Assembly (NCBI GenBank): GCA_043721855.1
Contig: JAYSPY010000122.1
Span: forward strand, 1 to 38,270
Direction: 5' to 3'
DNA length: 38,270 bases
Source: JACMNW01 sp043721855
GTDB lineage: Bacteria; Pseudomonadota; Alphaproteobacteria; Rhodobacterales; Rhodobacteraceae
Every line of letters starts with the position of its first letter. Within the stretch, counting starts at the first letter, position 1. The translations under genes and the position numbers were made by a program. This document shows, in pieces, positions 31,938-38,270 of the stretch. The notes below the pieces were generated by a model that saw nothing but the letters and a program-made list of their open reading frames with translations, had not been told where the DNA came from and made no database searches.

Positions 31938-32779
31938 TCTGGGTCGTGGCTGCTTTGGTGTTTTGGGGGCTGGCGTGGGCGCTGAATGTGCGGCTGGCGG
32001 GATCTGGCTTGGTGGCCAGCCGTGCTGGGCGGATGGTTATTCCGGCGCTGTTTGGGGTGACGGTGCTGGTGGTGTGGGAAGGGCTGGTGCGCGGGCTTGG
32101 CGTGTCGCCGGTGATCTTGCCTGCGCCGTCGATGATTGGCGCGCGCATTGTGGGCAGCCTGCCGATTTTGTGGGAAGATGCGGTGCAGACGGTGCTGAAA
32201 GGCGCGCTGACCGGGTTTATCATCGGGGCGGGTGCTGCGATTGTGGTGGCGGTGTTGATCGACCGGTCACCGTTTTTGACGCGGGGGTTGCTGCCGGTGG
32301 GGAATTTTGTGGCCGCCCTGCCGATTGTCGGGATTGCGCCGATTTTGGTGATGTGGTTCGGGTTTGACTGGCAATCGAAAGCCGCCGTTGTGGTGGTGAT
32401 GGTGTTTTTCCCGGTGCTGGTCAACACGGTGGCGGGGCTGTCAGCATCGGACCGGATGCAGCGTGATCTGATGGCAACCTGGGGCGGCAGTTATTGGCAG
32501 GGGCTGTTCAAGCTGCGCCTGCCTGCGGCAATGCCGTTTGTGTTCAACGGGCTGAAGATCGCGTCGACGCTTGCGTTGATCGGCGCGATTGTGGCGGAGT
32601 TTTTTGGCAGCCCGACGCGGGGGATGGGGTTTCGCATCTCGACCGAGGTGGGGCGATTGGGACTTGATATGGTTTGGGCCGAAATTGCAGTTGCGGCCTT
32701 GGCGGGATCGGCCTTTTATGGACTGGTGACCTGGGTAGAGCGGCGGGTGACATTTTGGCACCCGTCACAACGGCATTAA
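31934..32779 (+). CDS. ABC importer permease 2 (BPD_transp_1, SsuC/ThiX-like)
   Basis: The 281-residue inner-membrane protein is a second SsuC-type permease with about six to seven helices. Its ATPase-contact motif is DLMATWGGSYWQGLFKLRLP, and VAALPIVGIAPILVMWFGF is the equivalent of the helix in permease 1. It also has PAPSMIGARIVGSLPILW, the N-terminal segment usual in the family. It is translationally coupled to permease 1 by an ATGA overlap and presumably forms a heterodimer with it. The binding-protein gene follows after 45 bases. Confidence 0.9.
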   Translation: MIWVVAALVFWGLAWALNVRLAGSGLVASRAGRMVIPALFGVTVLVVWEGLVRGLGVSPVILPAPSMIGARIVGSLPILWEDAVQTVLKGALTGFIIGAGAAIVVAVLIDRSPFLTRGLLPVGNFVAALPIVGIAPILVMWFGFDWQSKAAVVVVMVFFPVLVNTVAGLSASDRMQRDLMATWGGSYWQGLFKLRLPAAMPFVFNGLKIASTLALIGAIVAEFFGSPTRGMGFRISTEVGRLGLDMVWAEIAVAALAGSAFYGLVTWVERRVTFWHPSQRH

Positions 32780-32824
32780 CAAAAGGTGCCCGCGAAGGAG
32801 CACCGCAACACGGGAGACTACATT

Positions 32825-33808
32825 ATGAAAAAGTTACTGACGGGCGCGTTTCTGGCGGCTTTTGCTGCTGGCGGTGCGCAGGCAGCCGATGATGTGACAC
32901 TGCAGTTGAAATGGGTGACGCAGGCGCAGTTTGCGGGATACTACGTGGCAAAAGCCAAGGGCTTTTATGATGAGGAAGGCCTGAATGTCACGATCAAGCC
33001 AGGTGGCCCGGATATAGCACCTAGCCAGGTGATTGCGGGCGGTGGCGCGGATGTGGTGATTGACTGGATGCCGTCGGCCTTGGCGGCACGCGAAAAGGGG
33101 TTGGCGCTGGTGAACATCGCGCAGCCGTTTGCAGCGTCTGGCATGATGCTGACCTGTCTGAAAGAAACCGGCATCAAAACCTCGGCTGATTTCGCCGACA
33201 AGACGTTGGGCGTGTGGTTTTATGGCAATGAATACCCGTTCCTGAGCTGGATGAGCCAGCTTGGTTTGAAAACCGATGGCTCGGCGGGCGGAGTAACGGT
33301 GTTGAAGCAGGGCTTTAACGTGGATCCGTTGTTGCAAAAGCAGGCGGCTTGTATTTCGACGATGACCTATAACGAATATTGGCAGGTCATTGAGGCGGGC
33401 GTGAAGGCGGAAGATCTGGTGACGTTCAAATACCAGGACGAAGGTGTGGCGACGCTGGAAGACGGGCTTTATGTGCTGGAAGACAACCTCAAAGATCCGG
33501 CGTTTGAAGACAGGATGGTGCGGTTTGTGCGCGCGTCGATGAAGGGCTGGAAATACGCGGAGGCCAATTCTGATGAGGCCGCGATGATCGTGCTGGAAAA
33601 TGACCAGACTGGCGCCCAGACCGAAGCGCATCAGAAACGGATGATGGCAGAAGTGGCGAAACTGACGGCAGGATCAAACGGTGCGCTGGATGTGGCAGCG
33701 GCCGAAAAGACCGTGGCCACTTTGATGGCGGGTGGGTCTGACCCGGTGATCACCAAGGCACCGCAAGGCGCTTGGACGAGCGTGATCACGGACAAAGCGC
33801 TGAAGTAA
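32825..33808 (+). CDS. periplasmic binding protein of NMT1/THI5 (ThiY-like) family
   Basis: The 327-residue precursor has a signal peptide (KKLLTGAFLAAFAAGGAQA, likely cut before ADDV). VTLQLKWVTQAQFAGYYVAK and GFYDEEGLNVTIKPGG follow, the hallmark start of the NMT1/THI5-like binding proteins that carry hydroxymethylpyrimidine-type ligands. GADVVIDWMPSALAAREKG and TLGVWFYGNEYPF continue the fold. In this operon the ligand may be a pyrimidine base or related compound feeding dihydropyrimidinase, but no binding residues prove it. The start is fixed by comparison with the signal peptide; an in-frame Met 13 codons upstream lacks support. A hairpin with a T-run follows the gene. Confidence 0.9.
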   Translation: MKKLLTGAFLAAFAAGGAQAADDVTLQLKWVTQAQFAGYYVAKAKGFYDEEGLNVTIKPGGPDIAPSQVIAGGGADVVIDWMPSALAAREKGLALVNIAQPFAASGMMLTCLKETGIKTSADFADKTLGVWFYGNEYPFLSWMSQLGLKTDGSAGGVTVLKQGFNVDPLLQKQAACISTMTYNEYWQVIEAGVKAEDLVTFKYQDEGVATLEDGLYVLEDNLKDPAFEDRMVRFVRASMKGWKYAEANSDEAAMIVLENDQTGAQTEAHQKRMMAEVAKLTAGSNGALDVAAAEKTVATLMAGGSDPVITKAPQGAWTSVITDKALK

Positions 33809-33832
33809 GCAGTCGTGGATTGACCCAAGAGG

Positions 33833-33859
33833 GCGAACCGGGCAACTGGTGCGCTTTTT
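33833..33859 (+). terminator. probable rho-independent terminator of the ABC operon
   Basis: GCGAACC (33833-33839) pairs with GGTGCGC (33848-33854), with one A-G mismatch, and five T follow. It is 24 bases after the binding-protein stop. Confidence 0.5.
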
Positions 33860-33938
33860 GCATGGGGGAAGGGAAAAATTTCAGATAAAATTTTTGACTG
33901 CGCTGGTTTTGATGTGATGGCATGTTTGTCGGGTGTTG

Positions 33939-33972
33939 AAGATGAGTATTTGAGCGAAAAGGAAGCCGATTT
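33939..33972 (+). repeat. 34-nt dispersed element, copy 2
   Basis: It is the same as 22400-22433 apart from two adjacent bases in the middle, in the same orientation. It lies between the ABC operon terminator and the ScfR-like gene, about 60 bases ahead of that start. Confidence 0.8.
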
Positions 33973-34030
33973 TCAGGGTTTGTGAAGCGGTGCACTTTCT
34001 GTCAATTTCTTCACAAGATTGGGAGAGGTT

Positions 34031-35434
34031 ATGGCGGGCACAGCTTTGACGGGCAGTCGGATACGCGAGCAGCGCATGGCGCTGGGGATGCGGCAGGCGG
34101 AGCTTGCGGCGCGGGCGGACGTTTCGGCGTCGTATCTGAACCTGATCGAGCATAACAGGCGGCGGGTGGCGGGGGCGGTGCTCGCGCGGTTGGCGCAGGC
34201 TTTGGGGGTTGAGGCCCGCCAGTTGGAGGCGGGGGCGCAGGACGGCTTGACCCAGGACCTGCGCTCTGCGGTGGCGGCGGGCGATGTGGTGGTTGAGATC
34301 GACCGGTTGGAGGAATTTGCCCGACGGTATCCGGGCTGGGCCGGGTTGGTTGCGGCGCAATACAGGCGCTGTGCGGTGTTGGAGCGTAGTGTCGAGGCGC
34401 TGAATGACCGCATGACGCATGATCCGCATTTGTCGGCGACGCTGCATGAGGTGTTGTCGGCGTTAAGTTCCGTGCGGGCGACGGCGGGGATATTGGCGGA
34501 GACTGACGATCTGGAGGCTGGCCAGCGGCAGCGGTTTCAGGGCAATTTGCAGCAAGATGCAGAGCGGCTGGCGGTGGGGGCGGGTGCGTTGGTTGCCTAT
34601 CTGGACGGGGCTGAGAGGCCGGCGGCGGGGATAGCGGCGCCGCAGGAGGAGCTGGAAGCCTGGCTTGGGCTGTGGGGCTGGCACATGGCAGAGGTTGACG
34701 CCAGCAATTTGGCCGGGTTGGAGGCGCAGATTTCGGGGTTGCCGTCGCCTGCGGCGCGGGTGTTGGCGCGGGCTTGGGTGGCGCAGGCTGTGCAGGATGC
34801 AAGGGCGCTGCCTTTGGTGGCCTTTCGGGCGGCTGTTACGGAACTTGGGCCGGATCCGGGCTTGCTCGCACAGCGGTTTGGCGTCGCGATGTTGGTGGTG
34901 TTTCGCCGTTTGGCGATGCTGCCCGGATCGCCGTTTGGTCTGATGGTATGTGATGGGTCAGGCACAATGACCTACCGGCGTGCCATTGAGGGGTTTGTTT
35001 TGCCACGCTTTGGCGCGGCTTGCCCGTTATGGCCAATCTACACTGCGCTGTCGCGGCCAATGTCGGCAGTGACGGCTTTGGTCGACATGGCAGGGCGGGT
35101 ACCGCAACGCTTTGGGGTCCATGCGTTTTGTCAGGTGACACAGGCGGGCGGCTTTGGCGGGGTGGAATTGCGGGAGGCCGCGATGTTGATCTGGCCGGAG
35201 GCGGGAGCACTGGGGGTGGCTGGTCGCGGGATGGGCGGGCTCGGGATGAGCGGAAGAGCTGGGCACGGGACGGCTGGGCACGGGATGGCTGGACACGGGG
35301 TGGCTGGGCACGGGATGGCTGGGCACGGGGTGGCTGGGGGGGCGGCTCTGCCAGTTGGATCGACCTGCCGGATCTGCGACCGCACCGCGTGCCCGGCACG
35401 GAGAGAGCCGTCGATCTTGACCGATGCGGTCTGA
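34031..35434 (+). CDS. XRE-family regulator of the ScfR/RamB type (short-chain acyl metabolism)
   Basis: The 467-residue protein has an N-terminal XRE helix-turn-helix (IREQRMALGMRQAELAARAD, then VSASYLNLIEHNRRRV). A large ligand-type region follows, including LPLVAFRAAVTELGPDPG, LAQRFGVAMLVVFRRLAMLP and PLWPIYTALSRPMSAV, the layout of ScfR/RamB/PrpC-type regulators of acetate and propionate use. Near the end a 25-residue stretch of five AGHGx repeats separates the core from a terminal cysteine motif, CRICDRTACPARRE, that homologues also carry. The Cys cluster could bind zinc or sense redox. GGGAGAGG precedes the ATG. The gene is 75 bases ahead of a response-regulator gene in what looks like an acetate-sensing locus. 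Confidence 0.85.
   Translation: MAGTALTGSRIREQRMALGMRQAELAARADVSASYLNLIEHNRRRVAGAVLARLAQALGVEARQLEAGAQDGLTQDLRSAVAAGDVVVEIDRLEEFARRYPGWAGLVAAQYRRCAVLERSVEALNDRMTHDPHLSATLHEVLSALSSVRATAGILAETDDLEAGQRQRFQGNLQQDAERLAVGAGALVAYLDGAERPAAGIAAPQEELEAWLGLWGWHMAEVDASNLAGLEAQISGLPSPAARVLARAWVAQAVQDARALPLVAFRAAVTELGPDPGLLAQRFGVAMLVVFRRLAMLPGSPFGLMVCDGSGTMTYRRAIEGFVLPRFGAACPLWPIYTALSRPMSAVTALVDMAGRVPQRFGVHAFCQVTQAGGFGGVELREAAMLIWPEAGALGVAGRGMGGLGMSGRAGHGTAGHGMAGHGVAGHGMAGHGVAGGAALPVGSTCRICDRTACPARREPSILTDAV
35258..35332 (+). repeat. 15-bp tandem repeat, five units, within the ScfR-like gene
   Basis: Five units of GCTGGGCACGGGATG (variants ACG, ATG, GTG at the end, and one A for G inside) run head to tail and encode AGHG plus Thr, Met or Val. 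The unit length is a multiple of three, so changes in copy number keep the frame. Confidence 0.93.
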
Positions 35435-35509
35435 GCGCCCGGTCCGCGTGAATGCGCTTTTGACAGGGCTTTGGTTTGCGCGGATAGTTCGCGGGACCAA
35501 AGGGGGGGG

Positions 35510-35884
35510 ATGCAGATGGGCCAGCATGTGCTGTTGATCGAGGACGAACCCAATATTGCCGAGGCGATCCGGTTCGTGTTGGCGCGCGATGGCTGGCAGG
35601 TTTCGGTTCTGGCAGATGGTGCGGCGGCGGTGGCAGAAGTGACGCGGCAGCGGCCTGATCTGGTGATCCTTGATCTGATGCTGCCGGGGAAAAGCGGCTT
35701 GGACATTGTGGCGTTGCTGCGCGCTGATGCCGCCACGCGCGATCTGCCGGTGATGATGTTGACCGCCAAAGGTTTGGCGCGCGACCGCGAGGCGGCACTG
35801 CGGGCCGGGGTGAGCCTGTTTATGACCAAGCCGTTTGCCAATGCCGAAATTGTGGCACAGGCGCGGGCCTTGGTGGGGCTATGA
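35510..35884 (+). CDS. single-domain response regulator (receiver only)
   Basis: The 124-residue protein is a CheY-like receiver domain without an output domain. The acidic pair is E11/D12 in LLIEDEPNIAEA, D55 in LVILDLMLPGKSGLD is the phosphorylation site, T85 lies in MMLTAKG and K107 in FMTKPFANAE. It should be phosphorylated by a histidine kinase, most simply the one encoded at 36172. With no DNA-binding part it would act by protein contact or as a phosphate relay or sink. A second Met two codons in is possible. The run of Gs before the ATG is a strong ribosome-binding site. The stop overlaps the next ATG (ATGA). Confidence 0.93.
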   Translation: MQMGQHVLLIEDEPNIAEAIRFVLARDGWQVSVLADGAAAVAEVTRQRPDLVILDLMLPGKSGLDIVALLRADAATRDLPVMMLTAKGLARDREAALRAGVSLFMTKPFANAEIVAQARALVGL

Positions 35885-36171
35885 GACGGCCGCGCGCGCC
35901 GTTGTTTCTGCCACGGCCGGACTATCGGCGGCGGCGTTTGGTGGATGCCGCGCGGTTGCTGCCGGTGTTTGGTGGATTTTTGGTGCTGTTGCCGATTTTG
36001 TGGGCCCCAACCGGGACGGGTGCGCGCGATACGGCCCGCGACGGGATTTATATGTTTGTCATCTGGGCTGTGCTGGTGGGCCTTGCCGCCTGGTTGGCAC
36101 CCGGATTGGCGGATGCGACGGATGATGGCGGCGAGACTGCCCCGCCAGATGCCACACAGGACGACAGCTAG
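35881..36171 (+). CDS. small two-helix membrane protein preceding an SLC5 histidine kinase
   Basis: The 96-residue product has two hydrophobic helices (ARLLPVFGGFLVLLPILWAP and MFVIWAVLVGLAAWLAPGLA) with an arginine-rich N-terminus and an acidic C-terminus. The layout suggests a cytoplasmic, positively charged start. I recognise it only as the small gene that often sits just before sodium-solute-symporter-type histidine kinases; transporter families such as the acetate permease ActP also have a small membrane partner (DUF485-like), and this may be the equivalent. It overlaps the response regulator (ATGA) and abuts the kinase gene with no gap, so the three are co-translated. Confidence 0.75.
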   Translation: MRRPRAPLFLPRPDYRRRRLVDAARLLPVFGGFLVLLPILWAPTGTGARDTARDGIYMFVIWAVLVGLAAWLAPGLADATDDGGETAPPDATQDDS

Positions 36172-38270
36172 ATGCCGTTCAATGTGTTGGTTCTGAGCTG
36201 TTTTACTTATGTATTTTTTCTGTTTCTGGTGGCCTATCTGGTAGAGCGCCGGGCCGCGCGGGGTCGGGTCGCATGGCTTCGCTCGCCGTTGGTTTATACT
36301 TTGTCCTTGTCGATTTATTGCACGGCCTGGACGTTTTACGGCGCCGTTGGTTATGCGGCGCGGTCAGGGCTGGAGTTTTTGACGATTTATCTGGGGCCGA
36401 CGCTGGTGTTCATCGGCTGGTGGTGGGTGTTGCGCAAGCTGGTGCGCATCGGGCGGCAGCAGCGGGTCACCTCGATCGCGGATCTGATATCGTCGCGCTA
36501 CGGCAAATCGAACCTTCTGGGCGTCATGGTGACGGTGATGGCCGTGGTGGCGGCAACGCCCTATATCGCGCTGCAGTTGCAATCGGTGACGCTGTCTTTT
36601 GGGGTGTTTGCGTCCGCTACACCCGAAGGTTGGGCATTGCCGGATCGCAATGCCACGGCAATTTGGGTGGCGGTGGGGCTTGGGCTGTTTACCGTGTTGT
36701 TTGGCACCCGCAATCTGGACGCGAAAGAGCAGCACCACGGCATCGTGACGGCCATCGCGGTGGAGGCGGTGGTGAAACTGGTGGCATTGCTGGCGGTGGG
36801 GATTTTCGTGGTCTGGGGTTTGGCGGACGGGCCGATTGATATTGCCGGGCGCATCAGCGCGTCAAAAATAGCGGCGTGGGAATTGCAGCCGGGGCGCTGG
36901 TTTGGCCTGATTTTTCTGGCGGGGGCGGCGGTGATCTGCCTGCCGCGGATGTTTCAGGTTCTGGTGGTCGAAGACGGCGACGAGCGGCATCTGGCGCGGG
37001 CCAGTTGGGCGTTTCCGCTGTATCTGTTTTTGATGAGCCTGTTCATCGTGCCTATTGCCGTGTTGGGGCTGGAACGCCTGCCTGCGGGATCGAACCCCGA
37101 TATGTTCGTGTTAACGCTGCCATTGTCTGCCGGGCAGGGCGGCCTTGCGATGCTGGCGTTTCTGGGTGGGTTTTCCAGTGCCACCTCGATGGTGATCATC
37201 GAGGCGATTGCGCTGTCAACGATGGTATCGAACCACATCGTGATGCCATTATGGCTGCGGTTGCGGCCGCAAACGGCGGTGTCGGGCGATCTGCGGCGGA
37301 TCGTTTTATTGGCGCGCAGGCTGTCTATCGCGGGGGTATTGGCGCTGGGATATGGCTATTTCCGGCTGTCGGGCGGGTCGGCGGCACTGGCGGCGATCGG
37401 GTTGATTTCGTTTGCGGGTGCGGCGCAGGTTTTGCCCGCCATGCTGGGCGGGATCTTTTGGCGCGGGGCCACGCGGGTGGGGGCCGCGGCGGGCTTGGGC
37501 ATCGGCTTTGTGATTTGGGGCTACACGATGTTTTTGCCAAGTTTTGGCCCCGACGCCGTAATTTCGACGCAGGTGTTTGCGGAGGGGTTGTTCGGGTTTA
37601 GCTGGCTGCGCCCACAAGCTTTGTTTGGGGTGGAGGGGATGGATCCGCTGTTGCATGCGGTGTTCTGGTCGATGGTTTTGAACACCGTGGCGTTTATTCT
37701 TGGGTCATTGCTGACGTTTCCGGGACCGCAGGAACGGGTGCAAGGGGCGGCATTTGTCAACGTGTTTGATGCAGGCACTGGCGGGCTGCGCCCCTGGACT
37801 CGCGGGCGGGCAGAGCCGGAGGCGTTGTTGGTGATGACGCAGCGGATTTTGGGCGATGCGGCGCTGGCGATATTTGCCACAGAGGCCAAGGCGCAGGGCA
37901 AAGAGGGGTATTTGCCCGATGCCAGCCCGGAATTTGTAGAACGGCTGGAGCGGCGATTGGCGGGGTCTGTGGGGGCGGCCACGGCCCATGCGATGATCAG
38001 CGAACTGGTCGGGCGTGACCGGGTGACGGTGGAAGATCTGCTGGCGGTGGCGAATGAGGCGGCGCAGATCATGGAATATTCGGGCCGGCTGGAAGCGCAG
38101 CAAGAAGAGCTGTCACGCGTGGCGGGTGCACTGCGCGAGGCCAACGAACAGCTTAGGCAGGTATCGGTGCAAAAGGATGCGTTTCTAAGCCAGATCAGCC
38201 ATGAATTGCGCACGCCGATGACCTCGATCCGGGCATTTTCGGAATTGCTGATGGAAGGCGATGCCTCTGC
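36172..38270 (+). CDS. SLC5-type transporter/STAC/histidine kinase fusion (CrbS-like), 3' partial
   Basis: The 699 visible residues run off the right edge. Residues 1 to about 515 form a sodium-solute symporter (SLC5) domain of 12-13 helices, including TSIADLISSRYGKSNLLGVM and LIFLAGAAVICLPRMFQVLV. Residues of about 525-640 are a STAC domain (ALLVMTQRILGDAALAIFA, then LEAQQEELSRVAGAL). The dimerisation and phosphoacceptor H box follows, SQISHELRTPMTSIRAFSEL with H677, and the ATP-binding domain is cut off. This architecture is that of CrbS/MxtR, which sense acetate or related carboxylates and control acetyl-CoA synthetase genes. It begins one base after the preceding gene and probably pairs with the receiver protein two genes upstream. 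Confidence 0.92.
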   Translation, partial: MPFNVLVLSCFTYVFFLFLVAYLVERRAARGRVAWLRSPLVYTLSLSIYCTAWTFYGAVGYAARSGLEFLTIYLGPTLVFIGWWWVLRKLVRIGRQQRVTSIADLISSRYGKSNLLGVMVTVMAVVAATPYIALQLQSVTLSFGVFASATPEGWALPDRNATAIWVAVGLGLFTVLFGTRNLDAKEQHHGIVTAIAVEAVVKLVALLAVGIFVVWGLADGPIDIAGRISASKIAAWELQPGRWFGLIFLAGAAVICLPRMFQVLVVEDGDERHLARASWAFPLYLFLMSLFIVPIAVLGLERLPAGSNPDMFVLTLPLSAGQGGLAMLAFLGGFSSATSMVIIEAIALSTMVSNHIVMPLWLRLRPQTAVSGDLRRIVLLARRLSIAGVLALGYGYFRLSGGSAALAAIGLISFAGAAQVLPAMLGGIFWRGATRVGAAAGLGIGFVIWGYTMFLPSFGPDAVISTQVFAEGLFGFSWLRPQALFGVEGMDPLLHAVFWSMVLNTVAFILGSLLTFPGPQERVQGAAFVNVFDAGTGGLRPWTRGRAEPEALLVMTQRILGDAALAIFATEAKAQGKEGYLPDASPEFVERLERRLAGSVGAATAHAMISELVGRDRVTVEDLLAVANEAAQIMEYSGRLEAQQEELSRVAGALREANEQLRQVSVQKDAFLSQISHELRTPMTSIRAFSELLMEGDAS

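Noticed and set aside
35258..35332. Tandem repeat considered as a CRISPR array
   Set aside because: The 15-bp units are contiguous with no spacers and lie in frame inside a coding sequence.

Overview
The window is GC-rich, densely coded DNA from an alphaproteobacterium, most likely of the Rhodobacterales (Roseobacter/Rhodobacter group). I infer this from the protein sequences: the Lrp/alanine dehydrogenase pair, a RutR-type pyrimidine regulon, a ScfR/RamB-like regulator and an SLC5-STAC histidine kinase. No tRNA, rRNA or CRISPR array was seen.

Bases 1-12247 form one plus-strand catabolic operon, cut at its left end. It encodes a 2-oxo acid (or acetoin)-type dehydrogenase E1 beta subunit, a free-standing lipoyl domain, a GlpD-like FAD polyol-phosphate dehydrogenase, a class II aldolase, and an E2 catalytic domain that lacks its own lipoyl domain. 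A ribose/polyol-type ABC importer follows (binding protein, double ATPase, permease). The operon ends with a glycerol-1-phosphate-dehydrogenase-like enzyme, an FGGY kinase, a HAD hydrolase and an AhpD-like CxxC protein. Together they look like uptake, phosphorylation, oxidation and aldol cleavage of a sugar or polyol, with a dehydrogenase complex handling a product. The substrate cannot be read from sequence.

Bases 12248-16757 are a decay zone: an IS3-family remnant, an arsR gene abutting the tail of an aquaporin, a frameshifted GNAT acetyltransferase and a frameshifted mscL. An intact, divergent Lrp-type regulator/alanine dehydrogenase pair lies between them. Kup, a CoA-transferase and a RutR-like TetR regulator follow on the minus strand.

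Bases 21051-33808 hold a reductive pyrimidine-degradation region: omega-amino acid:pyruvate transaminase, a second RutR-like regulator next to two RutR-box-like operators, beta-ureidopropionase, dihydropyrimidinase and a ThiY/NMT1-type ABC importer. Dihydropyrimidine dehydrogenase is not in the window. The interval between ureidopropionase and dihydropyrimidinase is unusual. It contains a GIY-YIG nuclease gene bracketed by two 78-bp inverted-repeat elements. It also has three extra copies of the ureidopropionase 3' end, a 42-codon fusion of the dihydropyrimidinase start to the ureidopropionase end, and two AT-richer small genes, each joined to its neighbours by 4-base start/stop overlaps. This looks like a recombining cargo slot inside an operon.

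Bases 34031-38270 carry a ScfR/RamB-like regulator with a 15-bp tandem repeat in its coding sequence, a single-domain response regulator, a small membrane protein and an SLC5-STAC histidine kinase cut by the right edge. This resembles the CrbS/CrbR acetate-sensing arrangement.
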